Source: Lucifuga dentata
Lineage: Eukaryota > Chordata > Actinopteri > Ophidiiformes > Bythitidae
Assembly: GCA_014773175.1 (NCBI GenBank)
Contig: VXCM01000699.1
Span: forward strand, 248,001-312,000
Direction of reading: 5' to 3'
Length of the DNA stretch: 64,000 nucleotides
The position numbers were made by a program, and so were the translations under genes. Positions 1-10,945 of this stretch are shown here, piece by piece; position 1 is the stretch's first letter, and the number at the start of each line of letters is the position of its first letter. Below the pieces are notes generated by a model. The model saw nothing but the letters and a program-made list of their open reading frames with translations. It did not search any database and was not told the origin of the DNA.

Positions 1-3000
1 TAACACCAAGACGGGCATGGAGAAATTCTGTCACAATATAGTCAAGGTAAATGCTATAATCAAGGTTGTATGCTTTGTTAGCAGTACTAATGGCAGAGGA
101 TATATTAACTGAACATATATCTGTTAGAAATGTCAGCTTGCTGAAGGATGTTGATCTAAAAATGGGATTTTTCTGGAGAAAGCTGAGTATTGTAATATAC
201 AGATCCAATTGCTGTAAAAACATTACTGTACAATTGATTAAATATTGTCTGTATGTCAACAGTTTTTTTTTTTGTTTGTTTGTTTTTTTTGGCACAAGGG
301 AGACACAGTGGACACCCTGCAAATATCTACATGATAGCAATAGTGTACTAACAGTACTAAGAGTGTAAGTCACATAATTTCTGCACTCTAGCCAATAAAT
401 CTTAGGGCCAAGATTGTTGTGGTCTCACTGTTTGAGACATATATTTTCAGATCTTATATTAAAACAAAAATGACATCTTAAGGTTCACCAGTATCACCAG
501 CAGGGGTCAATGTTTATACACACATCACTGCATTGCCCTTTTTGTGTTTTCAGTTCTTTATCTTGCATCACCTTGACAGCAGTTGGTAGCTATTAATAAC
601 AAAAAAGTACCTGTTACTTTCCTAAAAAAAAAAAAACTTATTCACAGTAAAACTCAGACTGAAGATTGAATACAATTATAGCATCATGTAATAAATGTCT
701 TACACATGATCGTACAATCCTGCTTCTGGAAAATACTAGTACTGTTCAAATGTAACCCAAAAAAACAGCTCAATTTTTCAGTATCATGTTAATATAGTGA
801 CTCCACTGCTAAAATATGTGAATCATCAACAAGTTTCTGTTGTAAGACCAGAATTTTGCTCTCCCTCTTCCTGTTTGCTGGGGGTTTGGAATGTCCTTAC
901 TAAGCTTTATGGAGGAGACACACAGACCATGTCCAAATTTGTTATTCTTCCTCCATGACTGGATTCCTCACATACTGATGATACTGCTCAGCCATCAATG
1001 CCAAATCCAAATTAAAAACTTAATGGGTTTTGTTCCCATTAATAATTCACTAACCACATTTGTCTACATTCCACATAGAAATACTTGGCATTTTTTCTCA
1101 CCACGACAGTGCTGATTGCTGTCAACATTTAATTCCATAACAAGCCCTTTTAGTTCCAGGAATCTAAACTGAATATGATTTTCCTCTATCATTTAAACCA
1201 TATTTCCAGTAAAACTATTACTACAGCCTGTAAATTCATTACCAGCTAAGATCCACAACCAAGATCTAGGGAATATTTAGGTTTCTTCTGTTCTGTCAAA
1301 ACAAATGCAAAAGGCACAGAATACCACAAGAACTATAGTCAGAGAAAGCATGATAAATGTTCATTCAGAAGCAAAATGGGCAGCCAAATGAAAATCAGCC
1401 TAAGGTTAAAATGCTGCCAGAAGCCCAGGAGGAGCCAGGGGGGACTGAGGGGAAACTCTCTCTTCTCTCTCTCTGAGGGCTTTTTGTAGTTGTGAGGCTT
1501 ATTTGGGCTGAAAAGAAAGCAACATGGCTCAGTGGTGTAGATCAGTGCTACAGCCAGCGTCTGATAGGCCCTGGCTGGTAACTGTCCCCTGGTTGAACAA
1601 TGAGGGGTGCAGTCTGTGCCAGCAGAGTCTGTCCAGTGCCAAGACTTACTCTCAAGTCAATTCACTCTGATCTCCACTCTCCTCCATCTCATCAGTGACT
1701 TTTCTTCCCCCTTCACTGTTTTTCATTCACTGGGGTTCCCTACAACTTTTTGCGTCCCTTGTACCCAAAGACACACATCTGCATTTGTAGATGGGAATTA
1801 CTGGTGAGACTGTTAATAAATGTGGTGAATGGGTTTAAGGATCTGGATCAATAAATGGCTGCATCTGTTATAATGATTATGTGGATGATTGTGATCTTTC
1901 TGAATAGTAATCATGCTACAAAATAATCACCATTATCACCATGTTAGTTTCAGGCTAGAAATCAATATGTTTTATCAACAAACCCGATATCAAAAGTAAA
2001 TTAAAAAGGTAAGTGGAATAAAATGATTGGCTTACTGATGTATGTCAATAAGAGTTACAGTTTGTGAAAATCCAATAGTTCCCTCCAAACAATTGTAAGG
2101 ATGGCGCTAAAAATGCTGCCAAACCTGAATCTCATCAGGCTGCTTTTAGTAGGATTAGCAAGGCTTGAATTGCAAACTGGTTATGTTGGGAAATAACTAA
2201 ATTAAAGGAACATACCGCCAATTGTACATGTTTGAGCCCAATATACCCACATACATGTTACATTACTGACAACCAATTCCAAAACATAAAACCGTATTTT
2301 AGTTTTCCTGTTAAAACATCAAATGTTTAGGTGATACACCCACCGTCTTCCTGTTACTGACTCAAAATGACTCTATAAATCTATTATTTGGGTTTTAAGC
2401 TGTGTTTTAAAGCTCATATTTTTAATCGCAGAGGTATATGACAAACAAAATATACAAGTGAGCCAAGCATATGTTGAAGAACTGTTCAATCATCATTAAA
2501 CCGGTTGTGAGATGACAGCAGCAAGTCTGTGCTTGCCCTATATGTTCACTGTGTAACAAGAGCTGCCTCATTGTTCTGCTGCTGGCTCACACTTCATTTA
2601 CCACTCATCACTTTATTCATCTGTTAATCATTCCCTAAGAAAAATTGGACTCCACATATTAAACAATTCACTGTCAAGAGTAAACTGTTTTTGATAAATA
2701 TTTAGTTTGTCTAATTTCCTGTGAGATTCAGCGTTTATTCAGATTTCCTTCGTTTATGCTTCAGCCACAAATTAGCCTGTAGCAGAGGAAATTACTTGCA
2801 AATGTTTGGGGAAGTAATCATTGGAATTATTGTTAAGGTTTGGTCTGAAAAAGAAAGCCATACAGAGACAAATTGTTTGTAATATAAATATCCTATAAAT
2901 ACAAGGGTCACTTGGTGTTTTTTAGCAGTGGGTTATGACCGTGAATACTTTTGTCATTATGAATGATTCCACGGTACACAGACACACAGCAGCCCCATGG

Positions 3001-3968
3001 CAACAGAGTTGGCTTCAGCTAATAAGTAAGTATTTTGGTACAAAAGGTCGACTGCAGGTATGCACACGGTTAATTATTAACTTGTTGAAAGCAGCAATAT
3101 GAAGCATGTTTGGCCTGTGGGTTGTCTATTACTCATGTAATTCTCAAGTATTTTCCCAGTGGGAGTGAGGTGAAGATAGAGGAGGGAGTAAAGAGCAGGT
3201 TACATCATTTGTCTACATTCTTGACTGTGAACTTTTTTCATATTATATTTAAAAACGATAACAACACTCAGGAGTCCTCATTAAATTGCAAAATATAAGA
3301 TAATTCATTTCGATCAACAGCTTAATTTAACTGAAACTCAGAACTCTGGCCAGATGACCAGACCTCTAGAGAGGAGAGCCAGACAGGGCATCACTTTCCC
3401 AGAATGATGGCCAAGTTTGGAAGACGATGGCGGGGCGAGTTTGCTATTGACAGGCACAGTAGCTATTCAAAAGCATTTGGTGCCATGCCATAACTAAAGT
3501 GCTTTGCCACCTTTGTGCTGATTTAATAACTACATAATTGACTTAACTCTCATGTCAACTATCACAGAGCTCCACTAATTATCCCATGGCTTAAGATAAG
3601 AGGAGAGAGACAGGGCGAAAGAGACCATATTTCGGCTCTTAACCTTGGCCGTTTACGCACATGAAAACATTTTAGAGCATATTTTCCTTGCCTAAGGTTT
3701 GAAAGCACTCAACTAGGTATTGAGGCTCTGAAAGAACACAGAGAATTGCACTGTGACCCCTGACTCTCATCATGTTTCTGCTTTGACTGCATTCATTCAG
3801 TTTTCTCACAGATATTCACCTGATCGGAGGAAGCTGCACCGTCTATGGATACTTAGGAGGGCATATGTACAAAAAAACCCACATACTGACTCTTCTAAAG
3901 TATTAAATGAAAATAAAAGATAAATTTGTTTGCAGGAAAAAAGGCCCAATTGTGTCTGCATGGTGTAC
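1..3968 (-). other. glis3 intron following the finger-1/2 exon (partial)
   Basis: The intron opens with a donor GT at 3968-3967 directly after the codon ACG and runs off the left edge, so it is at least 3.97 kb long. I searched the minus strand for the finger 3-5 motif (C-x-H-P-G-C, FSNSSDRAKH, TDPSSLRKH) and saw none. The only repeat recognised is a partial TTAA inverted-repeat copy at 2202-2346. The stretch at about 2740-2850, with homeodomain-like TAATCATTGGAATTATTG, looks like it could be conserved non-coding sequence, but this is impression only. The remainder is AT-rich with short homopolymers. Confidence 0.7.
2202..2346 (-). repeat. TTAA inverted-repeat element, copy 1 (truncated)
   Basis: Begins TTAAAGGAACATACC and carries the family core CATGTTTGAGCCCAATAT, the spacer TGTTACATTACTGACAACCA and the later block GGTGATACACCCACC. 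It is the end that corresponds to the right arm of the full copies, so it lies in reverse orientation to copies 3-6. Sequence similarity stops at about 2346, so the rest of the element is missing. It sits inside a glis3 intron. Confidence 0.75.
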
Positions 3969-5097
3969 CGTGCACTTGTTGGGTTTCTCTCCTGAATGGA
4001 CCCTCATGTGGATTAGGAGCTTGTATCGGGCATTGAAGGACTTGAACTTGCGTGGACACCTGACCCAGTAGCATGTGAAATCCTCTGCCTTGCGCTGGTC
4101 CACATGTTGCTTTTCTATGTGCCTTACTAGCTCCTCCTTCTGGTCATAGACTGCATTGCAGTCCAGCCACCTGCAGCAATGTCCCCCATAGTCTTCCAGC
4201 TCTCCCTCTTCTTCCTCCAGCATTGGAACCTGGGGCAAAAAACTCACCCCATGCCTGGCAGGAGCCATGGGAGCCTGTGATTGAGGGTCCTGGTAAGGGG
4301 GCTTTATTTGGAAGTGAGGTCTGGGGAGATGGATGTGCTGGTGGGAGTGGTAGGGTGGTGGGGGCTCCCGTGGTGTAGCAGCTGCTTGGAGAGTATTCAG
4401 CAGTGCTGGCTGTAAGTGTAGGGATGGCAGAAGAGTGTTGGTGTGTTGGCTGTCACCATCTGAAGTCTTCTCCAGTGCCCCTCCTTCTTCTGGGAGGCAC
4501 GGCTGCTCCACCGCCATGTTAGCCATCTGGCTCTCCAGACCTCCTCCCTCTTCAAGCCTCTGCATATGATCACACTCTGTCTGTGGGGCCAGAGCCTGTG
4601 ATGAGCCTAGCATGCTGAGGGGATTGGCCTGGGGTATACATCGCCCTCTCACACCCAAGAAATGACCGTACCCCTCAGGCTGGACCGGTGAGATTGTTGG
4701 ATGGGAGGATGGAGAGCTGCGGGAGCCATTTATGTAAGCCACAAGAGAGCTTGGCGAGGTGCGTATGATTGAGTTGAAATCGATACCCATGACATCTGAC
4801 AAAGGGGACAGGGAGAGAGCTCGCTTCTTAGAATGAGACTGTTTGGGGCTTCCGGCATCACCTGCAAAGAGGTATGAGGGTAGAGAGGTGGAGGTGCTCG
4901 TGCCACCAGATATGACTGTTCCGGGGGAAACGCTGCGCTGCTCACTTCCCTCATTGGCCTGAGTGGAACACTGCGTTTGACCTAGTGGAGGAAGGATACG
5001 GTATCCATAGGGCCACTCATGTCTGCCACTAAACATTGACTGGGTCTCAGACAGACTGAGGGTGGTGGATGCCAGGGATTCTCTGGACAGTAAGGAT
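3969..5097 (-). CDS. glis3: GLIS3 zinc-finger transcription factor, large coding exon (fingers 1 and 2)
   Basis: This 1129-bp coding exon follows the acceptor TTTCAG (AG at 5099-5098) and ends at ACG with donor GT at 3968-3967. The first base completes an Arg codon from the previous exon, giving TEA-R-SLLSRESLASTTLSL, which matches the vertebrate GLIS3 SRESLASTTLSL block. It then contains KKRALSLSPLSD, FNSIIRTSPSSLVAYINGSR, YGHFLGVRG and a proline-rich PPPPYH stretch. Counting from position 5108 as residue 1, finger 1 has Cys at about 312 and 317 and His at about 330 and 335. Finger 2 (CYWVRC...HMRVH) has Cys at about 346 and 351 and His at about 367 and 371. The exon stops at C379-T380, the first Cys of finger 3. 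The family binds GC-rich GLIS sites through five tandem C2H2 fingers. The linker HSGEKPNKC is intact and there are no internal stops. Open frame beyond 3969 is intron read-through. Confidence 0.95.
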
Positions 5098-5180
5098 CTG
5101 AAACACAATGTTTATACCCAGTTTAATAACCGTTGGATTTTAGTGAGCTCATCGTCATGTACTTCACTGCTATTACCCAC

Positions 5181-5361
5181 CTGGCTTCAGTATAGGGAAC
5201 CAGAGCATTATGTGGATGTGGCGGTGGATGTGGTGCTGCAGGACCTGTGGTATATGGTTGGCCTGTGAGAAGAGTGGCTGGACCCAGGCCCTCAACAGTC
5301 ATGGGAGTACTGGTCACTGTCAAGTTAGCACTAGTTGGCTGGCCAACAGTCAAAGAGCAAC
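5181..5361 (-). CDS. glis3: GLIS3 N-terminal coding exon (181 bp)
   Basis: Acceptor CCATCAG (AG at 5363-5362) precedes the exon, and donor GTGGGTAA (GT at 5180-5179) follows it. The preceding exon ends AAA G, so the junction makes Lys-Gly-Cys and the frame continues CSLTVGQPTSANLTVTSTPM. The exon leaves in phase 2, and the next exon supplies the missing base to make Arg. The stretch NLTVTSTPMTVEGLG resembles the human GLIS3 segment containing NLVVTSSPM upstream of SRESLASTTLSL, which supports it as a true coding exon. The C-terminal part is rich in Pro and His (PHPPPHPHN). The intron separating it from the large exon is only 83 bp, so the two could be read as one without checking splice sites. 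The region has no recognised fold and is probably part of the disordered regulatory N-terminus. Confidence 0.85.
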
Positions 5362-6174
5362 CTGATGGACACAAAGCATCAAACAAAAAAAAAAAAAAAA
5401 AAAAAAAAAAGAAAATCCATATGTGTAATACCATATCACCAACCCTATATGTAGAAGAAGCATACAAATATAAAATCTCACATTCAACAAACAGTTATCC
5501 CCTGTTAACATAATGTTTCACAACAGAGACGTGGCGGGTAAAAAAAATATCAGTGGTAGGGAAAAAAAAGTGAATGTCTTTATATTTTAGTCCAAGCACA
5601 AAGCAAAACTCGACAAATTTCTCAATTGTTGACTAGCAACTCGCACGAGTGTGACCCAGATATACTGTCACACTTCCGCTCAATGAAGGATCAAGTTTTG
5701 CATTATCTCACAAAACATTGCAAAAGGACTTGCTTTTTTTTTTTTCCTTCCACGTACTTTTTTTCCTCCCTTAAGGGTTCTGTAGACAAGGACTCCAAAA
5801 CTCAAGTGCAAACTGTTTTGTCTGGTTTAACTGAGGCTTAGAGATTGTGGAATTCCCCTCATAGGCCACAGGACACTTTCTGCTCTGTTAATCACTAATG
5901 AGCTTTTCACCTCCTTCCACCTCCTTTTCCTTGGTTGAATTGTAAGGACAAACTTTACACCTCGTTAATTAACAGTAAATAAGAGAAGAAGTGAATGAAG
6001 ATGTGCTTGTAAATGAATTGTGGTTTTGGTTACATCACGCTGTTAGGCTTATTACAGACAGTTTGGCATTACCTCCAGAATAGCTCAGTAATAAAACACA
6101 TTTCTGGAGAATGAGGTTACGCTTAAGCTTTGCTGACTGATTACATCGTTTTCATGTGACATTCCTGTTTTTAC
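5362..6174 (-). other. glis3 intron with long poly-T tract
   Basis: An 813-bp intron with donor G|GTAAAAAC (GT at 6174-6173) and acceptor TCCATCAG. On the minus strand about 28 consecutive T residues (complement of 5383-5410) lie some 20 nt before the acceptor and form the polypyrimidine tract. No other feature was seen inside it. Confidence 0.75.
5383..5410. repeat. Poly(A)/(T) homopolymer, about 28 bp
   Basis: An uninterrupted run of A on the plus strand, placed just upstream of the glis3 181-bp exon acceptor on the minus strand. Homopolymers of this length are usually polymorphic and prone to sequencing error. Confidence 0.9.
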
Positions 6175-6515
6175 CTTTAATGCTGCTATTAGAGGAGGAC
6201 AGTCCTGTCTGAATGGTAGCTGAAGCCGTTGTGGTAGGAAGATGATGTGTAGGAACTTGGTGTGATGCGGCGCTCGCCATGTTTAGCTGTTTCCCATAGG
6301 TCAGCACCTGCCTGTGAAGGCTCAGGGTTGGGAAGACAACAGGGTTCCTGCTGTTTTTCCCTGAATTTAAGGAGTAGATGGCCCCTCTTTTCACATTTTC
6401 CACGGATGAGGAGGGGCTAAGGTGGGCCCGTTGGGGGGGAAGACTGGCACACATGGGTATCCTGATGAATGGGGACCTTTGGTGTCCTCCGATCATGCTC
6501 AGTGGTGGGGACACG
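6175..6515 (-). CDS. glis3: GLIS3 first recognisable coding exon (N-terminus)
   Basis: Acceptor CTCCTTGCAG (AG at 6517-6516) opens the exon, and ATTAAAG|GTAAAAAC closes it in phase 1. The first in-frame ATG is at 6496-6494 (MIGGHQRSP), giving 107 codons plus one base. It aligns plausibly with the human GLIS3 N-terminus: MIGGHQ with MVSGHH, and LSLHRQVLTYGKQ with LSPRRQMLTNGKP further on. The reading frame is also open for the 19 bases before the ATG (VSPPLS), so translation could begin in an upstream exon. I chose the ATG because no in-frame upstream ATG is visible. The exon contains no known domain, and the Ser/Thr-rich tail is typical of the disordered GLIS3 N-terminus. Intron phase agrees with the following exon. 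Confidence 0.8.
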
Positions 6516-6694
6516 CTGCAAGGAGACACCAGGAGCTGTCAGCCTTTTACATTCATGACTGAAGCAGAGTCCTCAAAAACTCCATGCTTGTGTGTGATGA
6601 AACTGAGGCTCCTATCATTATTATGTGTGTAAAATTTGATTCACACAGCAATGGGTTGTCCACTGATCACACCTGAAAGTGAGTAAAACACAGA

Positions 6695-6713
6695 TACACA
6701 CACACACACACAA
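6695..6713. repeat. (CA)n microsatellite
   Basis: About nine AC units in an intronic position of glis3. Confidence 0.85.
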
Positions 6714-7037
6714 ACCCCAAATATAATAAGGATAATATTACTGTAGAAGTAAAATCAAAAGCAACATTAATCCAACAGACACTGAATGGTCTCACCACTC
6801 TTTTTGTGAAAACTTAATTATGCACTGTGTATTTTTGTACATGATGAATTGAATGAGAATATTTCTGATTTGAATTAATTCCAACACTTGAATAAAATTA
6901 TTAGGCTATTGCCGAAAAAAAAAGTTAAATATCTGATGTAATTTGCATAATTTTGATACTAAATCTGCAGCTTTTTAACTTTTATGAAATGTAGCACAAA
7001 GTTCATGTGGAACATAAAGAAGGGCAGGCACTTTTAG

Positions 7038-7085
<48 letters not shown>
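7038..7085. repeat. (ATA)n trinucleotide microsatellite
   Basis: About 16 perfect ATA units. The leucine-rich minus-strand reading frame across it is an artefact of the repeat. Confidence 0.95.
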
Positions 7086-7087
<2 letters not shown>

Positions 7088-7215
7088 GACATTTGGCATT
7101 CATTATTTGTAGCCGAATAATTTAGTATTTTAATAAAAATTTTGCGTAAAACAGCAGTCATCCAGATCTTTGTAGTTATGTTTGTCAGCACACTGTCCAT
7201 GGCATTTTAACTCAC

Positions 7216-7274
7216 CTATTTTTGTCGAGGCGAGAATTTTCCCCAAAGTGACATGTCGGGATCAGTTCTCCGAG
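7216..7274 (-). other. glis3: Candidate 59-bp glis3 5' exon
   Basis: The minus strand shows a pyrimidine-rich tract, acceptor TTCATTCACAG (AG at 7276-7275), 59 bases, then the strong donor G|GTGAGTT (GT at 7215-7214). Joined to the exon at 6515, the frame leading into MIGGHQ stays open through all 59 bases (reading LGELIPTCHFGENSRLDKN), but it contains no ATG. In another frame an ATG at 7254-7252 gives a 13-codon ORF (12 residues and a stop) whose TAG stop falls exactly at the exon end, so it would be an upstream ORF. It is therefore either a coding exon with its start further upstream or a 5' UTR exon. The evidence is splice signals and frame only. Confidence 0.45.
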
Positions 7275-8126
7275 CTGTGAATGAAAAGTGGAGATATAAA
7301 AAANAAAAAAACAACCCCAGATGATCTGTTGTGTTTGTCTCAGAATTTGTGCTGAGCCTGCAGAGGATCCCCAGTCCCTCCTCACTCTCCGCTCATCGTC
7401 TCCAGGAACTTTCTCTTTTCCCTCATTACCCTTTTGCCCTTCAAAAGCTTTTGGTGAGCGGAGTCATGCTGGTGTGACTGTTTACGCGCGTCCATGTGTG
7501 CGCAAAAGCACGAACGTTCCTGTGCGCATTGGAAACGTGCCATAATTGTTTTTAAGCTTAAGTTTGAACGTTAAACTACTTTTAGTGATCCATCTTTGGA
7601 ATGACAAAATACAGGTAATTCTAATTCTCAAATCCCAACAAGGCTACATTTTAAACTTGTTAAACTGAATTGCAAAACAAAATCCTTAATTTTCAACTTT
7701 TATGGCTGCTTAAAGTAGCCCACACCCACTTTTCAATAGTTCTTCTCACGCAAAAATGTAATAAGTCCTATTTTAAGACTGCTTCAGCTCTCAGAAACTT
7801 GAAAGTGAAAAAAAAATCTAGAGATTATTAGCAGTATTCCATATTTTCACCGCTGCTCTGATGTCCAGATATAGTAAACGCGAGAGATTCTATGTGAACC
7901 TCTTGCTTATAGCTTTGATTGACTGGAAAATGTGTTTATTCTGTGATCAGTATCTTCCTCTGTGTTACTTCTTGAGGTTTAGTCACAGTACATTAAAAAC
8001 TGAAAACAATGTAGGCCTAATCAAATCTGCTGATACCCTTTGATTTGAAACTTACAAACATATTTATTCCCCAGTCCTATTATAAAATCACAATCTGAAT
8101 CTTCTGACTTTGCATGAATCTGTTAC

Positions 8127-8263
8127 CTTCTCTTTTCCCCACTACTCCGCTCCTCCTCTCCACCTCTGCCACAGCCCATTGTTAGACACTTTTTCTCCAG
8201 GCTGCTGGAGTGTTTGCTCTGTGAATCCTGCTCCACGTTGGCATGGAAACCGCGGTGTTTATA
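8127..8263 (-). promoter_or_regulatory. Candidate TATA box and first non-coding exon of glis3
   Basis: On the minus strand CCTATAAACACCGCGG places a TATA motif at 8263-8258. The usual 25-30 nt spacing predicts a start site near 8232. About 100 bases downstream, GAGAAG|GTAACA gives a possible donor (GT at 8126-8125). Spliced to the 59-bp candidate exon it would form a 5' UTR: the only ATG frame in the exon that reaches the donor (starting ATGGGCTGTGG) meets a TGA soon after the junction. This is suggestive only. No CpG island is evident, although the 7440-7545 stretch is locally CpG-containing. Confidence 0.25.
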
Positions 8264-10823
8264 GGAGGAGGAAGGTAGCTGCGCTTTGAGAACATGCACA
8301 GCAAAGGGACTCTGCTTCATAGTCTGTAATAACGACTGACTTACAGAGAACACCGTTAAATTAAAACACATGTAGGGATATGGAACATATTGAACGCTGT
8401 AAATGGAGTCATGAATGAATTTGCAATGATTAGAATATTGTGGAGCAAAAGTGCAGGAATTTCTCTTTTGGCTCATTCCTCATGATAGCTCTCTATAAGC
8501 TCTCTTGCTAAAAAGACTCTAATTAGAAGAACATGGAACTCAGTTGGGATGATCTTCTTTTGCCAATTTTTTATTTGTTCACACTTAAATCTCCACTTTC
8601 TGAAACAGGAAACTCATTAGTACTCAAGATTTCTGATAAACTAAATTAAGATCTTAAATATGATAGTGACCTCTGGTGGTTCTACATGGGTAATATTTAC
8701 TGTAACTGCCCTCTCAGCCTGTGAATACTTCAGTATGTTGTTAAATTGATTCCATTTTTGTTTTCAGTGCTTTAGTTTATTAAATCACTTTCCAATCTTA
8801 TTTTCCTCATTTTCCTTTAAAAACATAATAATATATCATTCAAGTCTCTGAAATACGGATGGAGAACTGTTTTGTTTGAAATGTTCCATGTTTTGCCAGC
8901 AGGGGGTACTATTGATACACCAGTGAATTGATTGCAAAAGTGCATGTTTTCAGATAGACAGAAAAATGTGTGTAAATATTTAAGAAAAGACACAGCGTGA
9001 TGCTTGTGAAGGTCATAAAGATAAGACTGCCTCTTGTTTACATGATTATAGGCAACGCCGTGCAGCTTCCGGGGATCTGTTTGCTTCAAGCAGTGATCCA
9101 CTGATCCCACTGTGATTTGGACTCTTCTTTTGGCTAAGTGAGTCACAGTGTATTTCCAAATGTCAGAGTATAACAGGATGGAAAAGTGCTTGAGCTCAAG
9201 GCAGAACAACAAAACAGACGCTCACTCTCCTCAATGACAAACACTGACACTCAAAGCTCCTACATGTTTTTTTTTGCTCAAACTTAGTTTATTAGTATCT
9301 AGGTCAAATTGAAATAAGTTGTCACTTTGCCCCTAAAGATATTTTTCCTGCAGTACAGGTCTTCTTTTGCATCCTTTACACTGAAGTGTTTTAAAATGAA
9401 AGGATTTGTAAAAGAGGGGGAGAAGCAAAGTGAAGTCAGGAGCAGTAGAGTGAAAAAAGACTTGAAGAAGGAGAGGAGCAATAGCAGCGTTAACCATTTG
9501 TGAAGAGCTCCATTTGTAGATGAATTAATGCTCTAATAGACTCTCCACCACTTACAGAATCCATTTTCCACCCTTGATGACAGCCCCGGCACTCCTGGAA
9601 GTAGCAAAGCTTTCATTCTGGTGTCAAGCTGAGAGATCATGGGTGATTTCTCTTTAAGTTATATTACAATAGTCACTTTAGTTAATGCACATCCCAGTGG
9701 ACCTGTGATTAATTAATCTGCTTTTGATTTGCTAATGACAGTTGGAGTCAAATACAAGGTTAGTGAAGGCTGAGTCAATCCTTTTACTGCAGCTGAAGAG
9801 AGGACTGTGGTGATGAGGAGATATCAATTTATTGGTATCATCCCTCATTATAACGGCTCCTAGTAGCCCAAGGCGCCACACACACTCACTCTTGGAATAT
9901 TAATAGACAAAAACATTTTAACACACAACCATAACTGAGACTGCAAAGTTTCCCAGAAACATTAAAATCGGTCATGTTGTTGCATAGTCGATAATGTTGA
10001 AACGTGGCGTAATAACTTCTAAACTATACATGCATTACCCTCCACTGACTGCATGTAAAAGTACAGAAAGGAGAAAAGAACCATCCATTCATCTCATTCC
10101 TGTGCTCCTCCACTGTCAGCACCAACACCCAGATGAAGATGAGTGTGAGAGAGAGATGGGCTTCTGAGCAGCTTCCTCCTCCATCCATCAGTCTTATTTG
10201 ACTTTTCTAATAACCTTTGCAGAGAAGTGATGGCTAATGAAAAAGAAAGGACAGTAGGGAATAAAGGAATCCAGGTCTTCTCTAGGCACCCGTTATCTTT
10301 TTTGAACAGGAAGTCTCTCATAAAAGATTGCTGACACAACAGCACCTATGTTCAAAACTGCTGGAAGGCCACAGGCTTGTTTTCAATTTGAGCACATTCG
10401 GGGGTGAAGCCTAAGGGTGTGAATGCTGCAAGCTCCCTCTCTGCCTTTTGGATCATTTTAACACTGCAGCTCTGGAATCTGGATGAGGTCTAATCGCTGG
10501 AGCATAATCAGAAAGCTGAGTCTGAGTCTGCCAGTGAATAGAATCATTTCCCAAGGCTTCAGTATGAAAGCAAATAGAGTGTGGGCTTATGAGCACAGTT
10601 CTAGCATTAAAGGAAAAATTTATGTAACTGATGTCTAATTCAATCTGGACAAACTGTGTAACAATGACAAAGAATATGTGTTTCGTGCTTGCTATATGTG
10701 TAACTAAACAATATTTCTATATTAATTCAACCATGTTGCTGCATCAGAATGAAAAAAACTAATGCCACCTGGTTCTAAGAAAGTTCTTCCACACTTGTCA
10801 TGTGACATTGTCATGTAAACACA
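8264..10823. other. Upstream non-coding DNA with a candidate conserved block
   Basis: No convincing exon was found. A 131-codon minus frame at 9212-8817 has no recognisable motif. The 9490-9780 interval is repeat-free, with several TAAT/ATTA homeodomain-type cores (GTGATTAATTAATCTGC, GCTAATGACAG), and looks like a possible enhancer. That needs alignment to other fish. The 10090-10560 interval is similarly repeat-free. Short CAGCAGGGG-type motifs (8899-8906) may be residues of old repeats. Confidence 0.4.
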
Positions 10824-10945
10824 AGATTCAGATTCACTTTATTGTCATTTTAGCCACATATACTGTATTTCATACACATAGCAGAATGAATAGACGTTTC
10901 TCATAGGGCGAATGTGCTAAAAGATACACGATGTCACACAGCACA
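10824..10945 (-). mobile_element. LINE 3' tail fragment
   Basis: The plus strand reads AGATTCAGATTCACTTTATTGTCATTTTAGCC. Its reverse complement, ending AATGACAATAAAGTGAATCTGAATCT, has the AATAAAG plus short-tandem-repeat 3' end typical of fish L2/Rex1-type LINEs. No reverse-transcriptase frame remains, so this is a short 5'-truncated insertion on the minus strand. The 5' boundary is approximate. Confidence 0.55.

Larger units (their letters stand above)
6516..7215 (-). other. Putative glis3 5' intron (700 bp)
   Basis: If the 59-bp candidate exon is real, this is the intron joining it to the first coding exon: donor GTGAGTT at 7215 downward, acceptor TTGCAG at 6521-6516. It contains a (CA)n tract at 6695-6713 and an (AAT)n tract at 7038-7085. 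Confidence 0.5.
1..7274 (-). other. glis3: glis3 locus, 5' half (gene span in window)
   Basis: Span of the glis3 transcription unit that can be supported here, read on the minus strand. The three coding exons at 6515-6175, 5361-5181 and 5097-3969 have mutually compatible phases (1, 2, 0), giving 544 uninterrupted codons from the ATG at 6496-6494. Assignment to GLIS3 rather than GLIS1 or GLIS2 rests on the N-terminal motif SRESLASTTLSL, the block around FNSIIRTSPSSLVAYINGSR, YGHFLGVRG, PPPPYH and the finger 1/2 sequence, all of which I know from vertebrate GLIS3. GLIS3 is a nuclear Kruppel-type factor that acts in pancreatic beta-cell, thyroid and kidney development. Zinc fingers 3-5 and the C-terminal region are missing because the window ends inside the following intron. 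I found no finger-3 exon between 1 and 3968. Confidence 0.9.

Noticed and set aside
3903..3968. Extension of the GLIS3 reading frame past residue T380
   Set aside because: Runs into the intron. The donor GT at 3968-3967 and the break in the finger-3 consensus mark the exon end.
5247..5513. 88-codon plus frame with a poly-Lys run
   Set aside because: Antisense to the glis3 181-bp exon and the poly(A) tract.
7003..7200. Leucine-rich minus-strand open frame
   Set aside because: It is the (ATA)n microsatellite read through on the other strand.
8817..9212. 131-codon minus frame upstream of glis3
   Set aside because: No recognised domain, no supporting splice sites and no matching neighbouring exon. 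Frames of this length occur by chance in this much DNA.
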